Shown: positions 20,631-28,940 of the stretch, piece by piece
Position numbering within the stretch: position 1 is the stretch's first letter
How the letters are laid out: every line of letters begins with the position of its first letter
Assembly (NCBI GenBank): GCA_046262315.1
Contig: JBHEMZ010000039.1
Span: 1 to 35,941, forward strand
Length of the DNA: 35,941 nucleotides
From: JACVRM01 sp046262315
GTDB taxonomy: Bacteria > Actinomycetota > Thermoleophilia > Gaiellales > Gaiellaceae
Direction of reading: 5' to 3'
Translations under genes and position numbers: made by a program
The notes under the pieces: generated by a model
Seen by the model: the letters and a program-made list of their open reading frames with translations, nothing else
The model's database searches: none
Told to the model about the DNA's origin: nothing

Positions 20631-21835
20631 ACGAGTTCGCCGCCGACGACCACACGAGCAACGAGAGCGCCGCCCAGGTGATAGGCGAGGTAGCGCCAGT
20701 CGGGAGCGTCGAGCAGCACGAGGTCAGCCCGGTGTCCGGCGACGATCCGCCCGATGCTCCCGGCGCGGCCGAGCACGTACGCCGCGTTGACGGTGCACGC
20801 AGCCAGGGCCTCCGCCGGCGAGAGGCGGAGCTGCATGGCCGCGAGGGAGCAGACGAGCGGCAGGCTCTCGCAAAAGGCGCTGCCCGGGTTGAAGTCGGTT
20901 GCGAGGGCCACGGCCGCCCCCGCGTCCACCAGCGCACGGGCGGGGGGCATCGGGCGGCCCAGGAAAAGCGCGCTCGCCGGAAGGAGCACGCCGACGACCC
21001 CGCTCCGTGCGAGGGTCGTGACGCCGTCAGAGCCCGTCGCCTCGAGATGATCGATCGAGCGAGCGCCGAGTTCGACCGCGAGCGGAAGGGCACCCGACTC
21101 TGTGAACTGGTCGCCGTGGAGCCGGAGGACGAGCCCAGCGTCGCGACAGGCCTCCAGGTACCGGCGCGCCTGCCCGGCGTCGAATGCTCCCCGCTCGAGG
21201 AAGACATCGGCCGCCTCCGCGAGCCGGGCCGCAGCGGGCAGCACCTCCGTGAGCGTGAAGTCGAGGTACGCGTCACCGTCGACGAACTCCGGCGGGACCG
21301 CGTGCGCTCCGAGCCAGGTGGGGACTCCTCCCGCAGCACGAATCGCCCGCAGCGAGGCCAGCTCGGTGTCGCGGTCGAGACCGTAGCCGGACTTCGCCTC
21401 CCAGGTTGTAGTGCCGGCGGCGAGCATCCACGAGCGGTGGCGCACGAGAGCGCGGGCGATCCCCTCCTCGCCGGCCGCGCGTGTCGCGCTGACGGTGGAG
21501 AGGATGCCGCCGCCCGCCGCGTGCAGCTCCTCGTAGGAGGCAACGCCTGCGCGCAGCGCGAACTCCTCGACGCGGTCGCCGGCGAAGCAGGCGTGTGTGT
21601 GGCAGTCGACGAGACCCGGCACGGCGCAGAGCCCGCGAGCATCCAGCTCCTCGACGTCGCCGCCGAGGGGCGGCAAGTCGCGCATGCGCCCGCGCGCCGC
21701 GACGACGCCGTCCTCGCAGAGCACGTACGCGTCCTCCACGACCTCGACCTCGCCGAGCGCGGATCCGCGCAGCGGCGCGGCCGAGCCGGCCGGGCTCGCC
21801 AGCTGTGCGATGTCGCGGACGAGCAGCCTCGCCAC
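20618..21835 (-). CDS. hutI: Imidazolonepropionase
   Basis: Hydrolyses imidazolone-5-propionate to N-formimino-L-glutamate, third step of histidine degradation. The 405-residue amidohydrolase has metal-binding HxH in LVDCHTHACFAGDR, EAKSGYGLDRDTEL, LHGDQFTESGA, the SIDHLEATG His, and ATDFNPGSAFCESL. The GTG at 21835 is preferred over one seven codons upstream because TAGGCT lies exactly seven bases before it, as for other genes here. It follows hutU with a 29-base gap and has its own predicted promoter. Confidence 0.95.
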   Translation of the reverse strand: MARLLVRDIAQLASPAGSAAPLRGSALGEVEVVEDAYVLCEDGVVAARGRMRDLPPLGGDVEELDARGLCAVPGLVDCHTHACFAGDRVEEFALRAGVASYEELHAAGGGILSTVSATRAAGEEGIARALVRHRSWMLAAGTTTWEAKSGYGLDRDTELASLRAIRAAGGVPTWLGAHAVPPEFVDGDAYLDFTLTEVLPAAARLAEAADVFLERGAFDAGQARRYLEACRDAGLVLRLHGDQFTESGALPLAVELGARSIDHLEATGSDGVTTLARSGVVGVLLPASALFLGRPMPPARALVDAGAAVALATDFNPGSAFCESLPLVCSLAAMQLRLSPAEALAACTVNAAYVLGRAGSIGRIVAGHRADLVLLDAPDWRYLAYHLGGALVARVVVGGELVWTR

Positions 21836-21842
21836 GCTGGCG

Positions 21843-21848
21843 AGCCTA
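21843..21848 (-). promoter_or_regulatory. Predicted -10 box for hutI
   Basis: TAGGCT on the minus strand, seven bases before the hutI GTG, predicts a leaderless transcript independent of hutU read-through. Confidence 0.5.
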
Positions 21849-21864
21849 CTCGGCACCCGCGCCG

Positions 21865-23577
21865 CTACGGGCGCGTCCCGGGCACGGCCGGCAGCTCCAA
21901 ACCGCCGGTGCGCGCCGCGTCCACTGCCTCCGCGTAGCCCGCGTCCGCATGGCGCAGGACGCCCGTCGCTGGATCGGTCGTCAGCACCCGCTCGAGGCGC
22001 TCGGCGGCGTCGTCGGTGCCGTCCGCGACGACCACCATGCCGGCGTGGATCGAGTTGCCGATACCGACGCCGCCCCCGTGATGGACACTGACCCAGGTCG
22101 CGCCCGCAGCCACGTTCACGAGCGCGTTCAGGATCGGCCAGTCGGCGATCGCATCCGACCCGTCGAGCATCGCCTCGGTTTCGCGGTACGGAGAGGCCAC
22201 GGAGCCCGAGTCCAGGTGATCGCGCCCGATCACCACCGGCGCCGAGACCTCGCCGGAGCGTACGAGGTCGTTCATCGCAAGACCCGCTCGTGCCCGCGCT
22301 CCGAGACCAAGCCAGCAGATCCGCGCCGGAAGCCCCTGGAAGGCAACACGCTCGCCGGCGAGGCGGAGCCAGCGGGTCAGCAGCGGGTCGTCGGCGAAGA
22401 GCTCCAGCAGCACGCTGTCGATTGCGGCGATGTCATCCGCCTCGCCGGAGAGCGCGGCCCACCGGAAAGGCCCAATCCCGCGGCAGAAGAGCGGCCGGAT
22501 ATAGGCCGGGACAAAGCCCGGGTATGTGAACGCCTCTTCTAGCCCGCCTTCATAGGCCTCTCCTCGAAGGTTGTTGCCATAATCGAAAACGTAGCTGCCG
22601 CTCCGGACGTAATCGAGAAGACCCTCCACGTGCGCGACGATCGACGCGCGCGCCCGGATCAGGTACTCAGCAGGATCCTTCGACCGAAGCGCTTCGGCGT
22701 CGTCGACCGACAATCCAGCCGGGACGTAGCCGGTCAGCGGATCGTGAGCCGCTGTCTGGTCGGTGACGAAGTCGAAATGCTCGCGGCGCCGAGCGAGCTC
22801 CGGCACTACCTCGGCAGCGTTGCCGAGCAGCCCGACCGACAGCGCCTCACCCCGCGCGGCCGCGCCCCGCACTCGCGAGAGTGCTTCGTCGAGCGAGTCG
22901 GTCGCCTCGTCGAGGTAGCGAGTCTCCAGGCGCCGGCGGATCCGTGCGGGATCGACTTCGACGCACAGCATCGCGGCCCCCGCGAACGTCGCGGCGAGTG
23001 GCTGCGCGCCGCCCATGCCGCCGAGCCCGGCAGTGAGGATCGTACGGCCGCCGAGGTCAGGCGAGCCGAAGTGTCGCTCGCCCGCGGCAGCGAACGTCTG
23101 GTATGTGCCCTGGAGTATCCCCTGGGTGCCGATGTAGATCCAGCTTCCCGCCGTCATCTGGCCGAACATCGTCAGCCCGAGCGCCTCCAGCCGACGGAAC
23201 TCGTCCCAGGACGCCCAGCGCGGGACGAGCAGCGAGTTGGCAATCAGCACACGCGGCGCACCGGCATGCGTCCGCAGCACGCCGACCGCCTTGCCGCTCT
23301 GCACCAGCAGCGTCTCGTCCTCGCGAAGCTCCAGCAGTGTGCGAACGATCCCGCGGAGGGCTTCGTGGTTGCGCGCCGCCTTGCCCGTGCCGCCGTACAC
23401 GACGAGTTCCTCAGGACGCTCGGCGACCTCGGGGTCGAGGTTGTTCAGGAGCATGCGCAGGGGTGCTTCGCTCGCCCACGAAAGTGCCGTCAGCTCCGGG
23501 CCGCGCGGCGCACGGACGCACGATAGATCGCCGCAGAGCCGCTCGACCGTCTCCTCGAGCGCAGCTGTCCGGCTCAC
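21865..23577 (-). CDS. hutU: Urocanate hydratase
   Basis: Adds water to urocanate to form imidazolone propionate, using NAD+ as electrophile. The 570-residue length is typical. Visible motifs are VVYGGTGKAARN, TAGSWIYIGTQGILQGTYQT, the NAD-binding GLGGMGGAQPLAATFAG, FVTDQTAAHDPL, YVFDYGNNLRGEA, the catalytic Cys in FCRGIGPFRWAALSG, and the signature FQGLPARICWLGLG. The GTG at 23577 overlaps the stop of the small membrane gene (GTGA). Confidence 0.96.
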   Translation of the reverse strand: MSRTAALEETVERLCGDLSCVRAPRGPELTALSWASEAPLRMLLNNLDPEVAERPEELVVYGGTGKAARNHEALRGIVRTLLELREDETLLVQSGKAVGVLRTHAGAPRVLIANSLLVPRWASWDEFRRLEALGLTMFGQMTAGSWIYIGTQGILQGTYQTFAAAGERHFGSPDLGGRTILTAGLGGMGGAQPLAATFAGAAMLCVEVDPARIRRRLETRYLDEATDSLDEALSRVRGAAARGEALSVGLLGNAAEVVPELARRREHFDFVTDQTAAHDPLTGYVPAGLSVDDAEALRSKDPAEYLIRARASIVAHVEGLLDYVRSGSYVFDYGNNLRGEAYEGGLEEAFTYPGFVPAYIRPLFCRGIGPFRWAALSGEADDIAAIDSVLLELFADDPLLTRWLRLAGERVAFQGLPARICWLGLGARARAGLAMNDLVRSGEVSAPVVIGRDHLDSGSVASPYRETEAMLDGSDAIADWPILNALVNVAAGATWVSVHHGGGVGIGNSIHAGMVVVADGTDDAAERLERVLTTDPATGVLRHADAGYAEAVDAARTGGLELPAVPGTRP

Positions 23578-23792
23578 CCGCGGGACTCGCGCTCGAGACG
23601 CTTGCGGAAGCGCCACCAGCTCCACGCCGTCGCAACGACGAAGAAACCAACCGCCACGGCGCCAGCCTTCAGGAGATCGCCGCCGGTCAGAGCCGCAACG
23701 ACGACGATGATGGCCGCAAAGATCCCGTAGACGATCGCACTGTCGCGGTAGGGACGCTTCGGCACAGGCAGATCCGAACCCGAACGGCTCAC
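23574..23792 (-). CDS. Small two-TM protein inside the hut operon
   Basis: A 72-residue protein: a short polar start with PVPKRPYRD, two transmembrane helices (AIVYGIFAAIIVVVAALTGG and AGAVAVGFFVVATAWSWW) and a basic tail RFRKRLERESRG. It is locked between hutH and hutU by GTGA overlaps at both ends, so its synthesis should be coupled to both enzymes. Function unknown; it could anchor Hut enzymes or assist uptake. No family is recognised. Confidence 0.75.
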   Translation of the reverse strand: MSRSGSDLPVPKRPYRDSAIVYGIFAAIIVVVAALTGGDLLKAGAVAVGFFVVATAWSWWRFRKRLERESRG

Positions 23793-25327
23793 CGGAGATC
23801 CCCCACCTCGGCCTGGACGGCCTCGACCAGCGACCCGTCGCCAACCGCCGCGGCCACGGCCTCGATGTCCTGGGCAAGCGGCCTGTCGTCGCGCAGCCGC
23901 GGAGAGAGCGAACGGATGTAAGCCCGTGCGGCGCGCACACCGCGGCCAGGCTCGAGCGGCGCGAGGAACTCGACGGCCTGCGCACCGGCGAGGAGCTCGA
24001 TCGCGAGTGTCCGCTCGACGTTGGCGAGCACCTGCCACGCCTTGAGGCCGGATGCGTTCCCCATCGCGACGTGATCCTCCTGTCCCGCGCTCGTCGGGAT
24101 CGAGTCGACACTCGCAGGATGGCAGAGCGCCTTGTTCTCGCTGACGAGCGACGCGGCCACGTACTGCGGGATCATGAAGCCGGAGTTGAGCCCCCCGCCG
24201 GTGGTCAGGAAGGCTGGGAGGCCGCCCGAGAGGCTCGGGTTGACTAGCCGCTCGACCCGCCGCTCGGCGATGTTCGCCAGTTCGGAGACGGCCATTGCAA
24301 GTGCATCGAGTGCGAAGGCGAGCGATTGCCCGTGGAAGTTGCCGTTCGAGACGAGCAGGTCGTCCTCGACGAGGACGAGCGGGTTGTCGGTCGCCGAGTT
24401 GAGCTCGACGGCGACCGTCCCACGCACGTAATCGAGCAAATCGCGCGCAGCTCCGTGTACCTGCGGCGCACAGCGCAGCGAGTACGCATCCTGCACCTTG
24501 TCGCACCAGCGGTGGGCCTGGTTGATGGCCGAGTCCTCGAGCAGGCGCAGGACATTTTCGGCCGCGGCAGCTTGGCCGCGCAGCGGGCGGAGCGCCTGCA
24601 CCTGCGGGAGGAAGCTAGTGCGCGACCCCTGAAGAGCCTCGAGCGACAGCGCGCAGGCGATATCGGCCGTCTTCGCGGCCCGGTCGGCGCGGACGATGCC
24701 GAGCGCACCCATCGCCGCCATGAACTGCGTCCCGTTTACAAGCGAGAGGCCTTCCTTCGCGCCTAGGCGAAGCGGCTCGAGGCCGAGGCGCTCGAGCGCC
24801 TCGCGGCCGGGAAGAAGCTCGCCGTCCACCCAGGCCTCGCCCTCCCCGATCAGCGGTAGCGACAGGTGCGCGAGGGGCGCGAGGTCGCCGCTTGCGCCCA
24901 CCGAGCCCCGGGCGGGGACTCGCGGCAGAATGCCGCGGACGAGGCACGCCAGGATCAGCTCCGCGAGTTCGACCCGTGCCCCGGAGTTGCCCTTCGCGAG
25001 CGTGTTCGCACGCAGCAGGAGGGCCGCGCGCACGACCTCCGGCGGGTAGGGCTCCCCTACCCCGCACGCGTGGCTACGCAGTAGTCGCACCTGGAGCTCC
25101 TCGGTGAGCTCCTCCGGAATGACCTGCGAGACGAAGCGGCCGAATCCCGTGTTGATTCCATAGGTGTGCTCGCTCGCTCCGTGCGCCGCGCGCTGGACGA
25201 GCGCGCGGGCCGCGCGCATTCGCTCGCGGGCATCGTCGGCGAGTTCCGCCGGCCGACCGTCGACGGCGATCGCCCAGACGTCGTCGACGGTGAGGTCTTC
25301 ACCCGTCAGGACGCACGTCTCGAGCAC
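23789..25327 (-). CDS. hutH: Histidine ammonia-lyase
   Basis: Deaminates histidine to urocanate using the self-made MIO cofactor. The 512-residue protein carries the MIO triad in GSVGASGDLAPLAHLSLPLIG, substrate-site YGINTGFGRF, LVNGTQFMAA, DNPLVL and the later GQEDHVAMG. The GTG at 25327 is chosen because TAGACT lies seven bases upstream and the family start begins near LTGEDLTVDDVW. First gene of the hutH-small protein-hutU set. Confidence 0.95.
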   Translation of the reverse strand: MLETCVLTGEDLTVDDVWAIAVDGRPAELADDARERMRAARALVQRAAHGASEHTYGINTGFGRFVSQVIPEELTEELQVRLLRSHACGVGEPYPPEVVRAALLLRANTLAKGNSGARVELAELILACLVRGILPRVPARGSVGASGDLAPLAHLSLPLIGEGEAWVDGELLPGREALERLGLEPLRLGAKEGLSLVNGTQFMAAMGALGIVRADRAAKTADIACALSLEALQGSRTSFLPQVQALRPLRGQAAAAENVLRLLEDSAINQAHRWCDKVQDAYSLRCAPQVHGAARDLLDYVRGTVAVELNSATDNPLVLVEDDLLVSNGNFHGQSLAFALDALAMAVSELANIAERRVERLVNPSLSGGLPAFLTTGGGLNSGFMIPQYVAASLVSENKALCHPASVDSIPTSAGQEDHVAMGNASGLKAWQVLANVERTLAIELLAGAQAVEFLAPLEPGRGVRAARAYIRSLSPRLRDDRPLAQDIEAVAAAVGDGSLVEAVQAEVGDLR

Positions 25328-25562
25328 GCAGGCGAGTCTAGCTCCGCCGTGTTTCACGCTCCTGGCACAGAGGCGTTTCACACGCCTGCGCCCGCGCTCG
25401 ATAGCCTGGAACCGGAGGGAGGCCCGCGGCCGGCCCCGGGACAGTGGACATGTCCGCGGAGGGCATGTCCCCCACGCATGACGCGGGGTCGAGGCTCTCG
25501 GCGATCGATGGGGGCGGCGGGGCTCAGGCTAGCCCGATGATCAAGACCGAAGTTGCGCCGGA
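25328..25562 (-). promoter_or_regulatory. hutH promoter region with repeats
   Basis: TAGACT (25335-25340) seven bases before the hutH GTG is the likely -10 box. Upstream on the minus strand the heptamer GTGAAAC occurs twice with starts 24 bases apart, one copy inside the inverted repeat AGGCGT-TTCAC-ACGCCT of the plus strand. Farther up, 25444-25475 forms a hairpin around GACATG and CATGTC. These are candidate regulator sites or, for the last, an ftcD-like gene terminator. No gene is seen in this stretch. Confidence 0.45.
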
Positions 25563-26456
25563 TCAGGTAGGACCGTCGAGCCCGAGCACCCGCAGCTCGA
25601 GCAGACGCGAGGCGTCGAAGCCGTCGAGGTGCAGCATGGAGCCCGCGGCCGCGGCCGCGGCGCCCGCCGGCATCAGGCCGACAAGCTCCGAACCCACCAC
25701 CTCCGCGCCGCGGGCCTGCGCCTCGCCCTCGATCCGCTGCACGATGGCGTGGAGCGCAGCCGCCTCCCAGTCTTCGACGTTCATGCTCACCTGCACTAGC
25801 CCCGCCGCCTCGAGCCCCAACCCGAGCGCGCGGACGCCCGGAAAGCCGCCGCCCGACTCGCGCACCGCGGCGGCGACCGCCCGCGCCGTCTCGAGGTCGC
25901 CTGCGAGGTTGACGTTGAAGGCGACCAGCGGCGGGCGCGCGCCGACGATCGTGCCGCCAGCGCTCTCGTGGAGCCGGGGCGGTCCGTGGTCAGGCACAAG
26001 CTCGCCGTCGTCGATGCGCCGCTGGAGGGCGTCGAGGCCCCCGCGGCGGAAGAACGCGGGTCCACGCCCGGGCGCCAGCTCCCCGTAAAGGAACACCGGG
26101 ATGCCGAGCTCGGTACCGATGCGCCGCGCCACCTCGTGGGCGGCGGCCCGCGCGCGAGACATCTGCTCCGGCCGAACGGGCACGACCGGGACCACATCGG
26201 CAGCGCCGATGCGCGGATGGACGCCCGCGTGCCGGCGCAGGTCGATCCGCGCCGCGGCACACGCCACGGCGGCCACCAGGGCGTCCACCAGAGACGCGTC
26301 GCGGCCAACCACGGTGAAGACCGCGCGGTTGTGGTCGGCGTCGGCGTGGACGTCGAGCACGGTCGCCCCTGTCCCGAGAGCGTCGGCAATCGCGTCGAGG
26401 GTCGCGGCGTCTCGCCCCTCCGAGAAGTTCGGCACCGCCTCGAGCGGCAGCTCCAC
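25563..26456 (-). CDS. Glutamate formimidoyltransferase
   Basis: Moves the formimino group of N-formimino-L-glutamate to tetrahydrofolate, releasing glutamate and finishing histidine breakdown. The 297-residue protein corresponds to the transferase half of FtcD. Motifs are AVPNFSEGRD at the N-terminus, HADADHNRAVFTVVG, the catalytic-His segment AGVHPRIGAADVVPVVPV, and MNVEDWE. A cyclodeaminase domain is absent and no such gene is seen nearby. The GTG at 26456 is preceded by TAGAGT at seven bases, and the promoter is shared with the divergent methyltransferase gene. Confidence 0.93.
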   Translation of the reverse strand: MELPLEAVPNFSEGRDAATLDAIADALGTGATVLDVHADADHNRAVFTVVGRDASLVDALVAAVACAAARIDLRRHAGVHPRIGAADVVPVVPVRPEQMSRARAAAHEVARRIGTELGIPVFLYGELAPGRGPAFFRRGGLDALQRRIDDGELVPDHGPPRLHESAGGTIVGARPPLVAFNVNLAGDLETARAVAAAVRESGGGFPGVRALGLGLEAAGLVQVSMNVEDWEAAALHAIVQRIEGEAQARGAEVVGSELVGLMPAGAAAAAAGSMLHLDGFDASRLLELRVLGLDGPT

Positions 26457-26462
26457 GGACCG

Positions 26463-26469
26463 TACTCTA
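26463..26469. promoter_or_regulatory. Overlapping bidirectional -10 element
   Basis: TACTCTA reads TACTCT on the plus strand, eight bases before the methyltransferase GTG, and TAGAGT on the minus strand, seven bases before the formimidoyltransferase GTG. The two boxes share five of seven bases, so the two start sites should compete or be co-regulated. Confidence 0.5.
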
Positions 26470-26476
26470 GGAGCCC

Positions 26477-27070
26477 GTGAAGGCGTACTACGACGCGCGC
26501 GCACCGGAGTACGACGACTGGTACGAGAGCACCGGCCGCTTCGCGGGCCGCGAGCGGCCGGCGTGGCAGGAGATGGTGGGCGCGCTCGCCGAGGAGCTCG
26601 CAGCGCTGCCGCCGGCTCGTACGCTCGATGTCGCGTGCGGCACCGGTTTCGCGACCCGCTGGCTGCCGGGAGAGATCACGGGCCTCGACCAGAGTGGCCG
26701 CATGCTGGGGATCGCCGCGGCGCGGCTGCCGTCGGCGCGCTTCGTCCAGGGCGACGCGCTCGTGCTTCCCTTCGGCGACGACGAGTTCGAGCGGGTGACG
26801 ACGATGCACTTCTACGGCCACCTCGAGGGCGGCGACCGGCTGCGGTTCCTCGACGAGGCGCGGCGCGTCGCGCCCGAGTTGGTTGTGGTCGACTCGGCGC
26901 TCCGCGACGACGTCGAGCCGGAGGAGCGGCAAGAGCGGATCCTGAACGATGGGTCCCGCTGGACGGTCTACAAGCGCTACTTCACGGCAGAGGGCCTGCT
27001 CGAGGAGCTCGGCGGCGGCGAGAGCCTCTTCTCGGGCACGTGGTTCGTCGCTACGCGCTCCCCGCGTTGA
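26477..27070 (+). CDS. Class I SAM-dependent methyltransferase
   Basis: A 197-residue methyltransferase. The N-terminus KAYYDARAPEYDDWY is typical of the UbiE/small-molecule group, motif I is RTLDVACGTGFATRWL, and LDQSGRML, FVQGDALVLPF and the DEFERVTTMHFYGHL segment follow. The substrate is unknown. The GTG start has both a -10 box eight bases upstream and an AGGAG directly before it. It diverges from the formimidoyltransferase gene. Confidence 0.88.
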   Translation: MKAYYDARAPEYDDWYESTGRFAGRERPAWQEMVGALAEELAALPPARTLDVACGTGFATRWLPGEITGLDQSGRMLGIAAARLPSARFVQGDALVLPFGDDEFERVTTMHFYGHLEGGDRLRFLDEARRVAPELVVVDSALRDDVEPEERQERILNDGSRWTVYKRYFTAEGLLEELGGGESLFSGTWFVATRSPR

Positions 27071-27326
27071 GCGCGGGGACGCACCCGGTCGCGCGACGAC
27101 GGGCCGCCTGGACGATCTCGTCGATATCGAGGAGGTATGGCAGTCGCTGCCAGGGAGCGGCCTGCGCAACGACGGCGACCTTCTGGCGCATCCCGGTGAA
27201 CGACGGGCAGTTCACGGGTAACGCTCCGATTCGCGCGAAGGCGGCGCATCTGGGCGTGGAACGAGCGCGGGAGGCCACCGGTGCGCAGCCGACTGGTGGG
27301 ACGTACGTCTCCGCCGAGCCGGCCGA
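27071..27326. other. Intergenic region without a recognised gene
   Basis: No plausible start-to-stop gene is supported. Base composition looks less G+C-rich than the neighbours. A minus-strand open stretch (ending at 27051) carries a normal-looking segment, QKVAVVAQAAPWQRLPYLLD, but it has no family match and overlaps two plus-strand genes. It may be a decayed gene. Confidence 0.4.
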
Positions 27327-27938
27327 GTGACCCGACGCCGCTCCGCGTACCGGTCGCTCGCCTCGCTCCAGCGCGACAATCGCGTCTGCCGGGCGTGCGC
27401 AGAGGCCGGCTACCCGCTCGAGTCCAAATCGGTCGTGCCGCCGTACACCGGCCAGCCGGCGTACATGTTCGGCCAGGCGCCCGGTGCCGTCGAGGGAGCG
27501 GAGCGGCGCCCGTGGCGCGGACGGGCGGGCGCGACGCTCCGGCGCTGGCTCCGCATGCACGAGGACGAGTTCTACGCGACCTTCTACTGCGCGTCGGTGA
27601 CACGCTGCTACCCGGGCAGGCACCCGTCGGGTCGCGGCGACCGCACGCCAACGCCGCGCGAGCAGGATCTGTGCGCCTTCTGGCGGGAGTGGGAGCTCGA
27701 GCTCATCCGGCCCGCGCTGCTCGTTCCCGTCGGCGGACTGGCCATCCGCCGGCTGCTGGGGGCTAAGCCTCTCGCCGAGTGCGTGGGCAGGCGCTTCGAG
27801 CTCGGGGGCGCCGCTGCGATTCCACTTCCCCATCCCTCGGGCGCCAGCGGCTGGCTGAACGAGCCTCACAACCGCGAACGGGTTGCCGCCGCCGTAGCGC
27901 GCATCCGCGCCGAGCTACGCCTCCTCGACGGCCCATAG
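27327..27938 (+). CDS. Uracil-DNA glycosylase family protein, Fe-S type
   Basis: A 203-residue member of the family 4/5-like uracil-DNA glycosylases, which remove deaminated bases. Motif A is MFGQAPGAVEGAERRPWRGR and the terminal motif is LPHPSGASGWLNEPHN. Four cysteines fit an Fe-S cluster: the pair in VCRACAEAG, one in VTRCYPGR and one in TPREQDLCAFW, spaced as in family 4. Motif A has Gln-Ala-Pro-Gly where many have Glu-Ala-Pro-Gly, so base specificity is uncertain. GTG start at 27327. Its 3' end overlaps the broken cyclase gene by 24 bases, tail to tail. Confidence 0.85.
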   Translation: MTRRRSAYRSLASLQRDNRVCRACAEAGYPLESKSVVPPYTGQPAYMFGQAPGAVEGAERRPWRGRAGATLRRWLRMHEDEFYATFYCASVTRCYPGRHPSGRGDRTPTPREQDLCAFWREWELELIRPALLVPVGGLAIRRLLGAKPLAECVGRRFELGGAAAIPLPHPSGASGWLNEPHNRERVAAAVARIRAELRLLDGP

Positions 27939-28887
27939 CCGCCACTCGCCGGGAACGCCCTTCAGCTCGGCGGCGCCGCGTTCGACGAAACGGATGCCGG
28001 AGCCGGCGACGAGGTCCTTGACGGTCGAGGAAACGAGCACCTCGCCCGGTGCCGCGCGCGCCGCCACGCGTGCGCCGATCGACACGGCGATACCCGCCAC
28101 CTTGCCGCCGAGGAGCTCGCACTCGCCCGTGTGCAGGCCGGCGCGTACCTCCGGCCCGAGCTCGCCAACAGCCTCAGTGACCGCGCACGCGCAACGGATC
28201 GCCCGCGCGGGACCGTCGAACGTCGCGAAGAAGCCGTCTCCCGCCGTGTCGACCTCCCTCCCGCGGTGGCGCGCCAGCTCGCGTCGGACGGTCTCGTGAT
28301 GGCGCTCGAGCAGCTCCCGCCAGCGGCGGTCGCCCAGCTCGGCGGCCGTCGCGGTCGACCCGACGATGTCGGTGAAGAGCACCGTGGCCAGCACGGTGTC
28401 CGGCTCGGGCTCCTCGTCGGAGAGGGCGGTGACGAAGCGCTCGATCGGCGAGGACAGACTCGGCGTCGCCCGCGAACGGCAGATGGTCGGCACCCGGGAG
28501 CTCGACGTAGCGCGCTCCCGGAATACGGCCGGCGACAAAGCGGCCCTCTCGAACGTCGACAAGGAGGTCCTCCGCACGGTGGATCACGAGGCTGGGCACG
28601 CGGACCGCGGGCAGCACGTCTCGCACGTCGATCTCCAGGTTCATGCGAACGAGGTCGAGCCGTGCGCCCGGGCTGATGCTCAGGCGGCTCTGCGTCGCGA
28701 ACCAGCCGACGAAGTCGTCGTCCTCTGCCATGGTCGGAGCAAGACGCCGAAGCAACGCGCGGGCTGTGTCGACGGTCATCTGCGCCGGCGCCCGCTCCTC
28801 TTCAGCGAGCCAGCGCCGATACTCTTCCTCGGTCGGACGCCACGGGTAGTCCGGCGCGCATAGCGTGTCTCCGGCCGCTCCACGAGC
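27915..28887 (-). pseudogene. Truncated and frameshifted alpha/beta hydrolase-adenylate cyclase gene
   Basis: Two frames together give the known fusion of an alpha/beta hydrolase with a class III nucleotide cyclase. The 5' part (28887 down to about 28450) matches only the C-terminal half of the hydrolase: DYPWRPTEEEYRRWLAEEE, DLVRMNLEIDVRDVLPAVRV, LVIHRAEDLLV and PGADHLPFAGDAESVLA. A frame change near 28441-28450 follows. The cyclase then reads IERFVTALSDEEPEPDTVLA, TVLFTDIVGSTATAAELGDR, DTAGDGFFATFDGPARAI and GARVAARAAPGEVLVSS, complete to the stop. An in-frame stop at 28888-28890 cuts off the hydrolase nucleophile half. About two bases seem missing in GCCGATCGAG. The cyclase part alone could still be made if a start exists. 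Confidence 0.8.
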
Positions 28888-28928
28888 TTATCCTCCGGCG
28901 CGGGCCGGTCAGGGCAAGTGGGCATGGC

Positions 28929-28934
28929 TACGCT
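28929..28934 (+). promoter_or_regulatory. Predicted -10 box for the first ABC gene
   Basis: TACGCT six bases before the ATG at 28941 predicts a leaderless mRNA. Confidence 0.45.
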
Positions 28935-28940
28935 CTCGGG

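Noticed and set aside
27051..27869. Minus-strand open frame covering the methyltransferase-UDG gap
   Set aside because: Mostly antisense to the UDG gene. Only its last 80 codons look natural, with no family match, so it is mentioned only under the gap.
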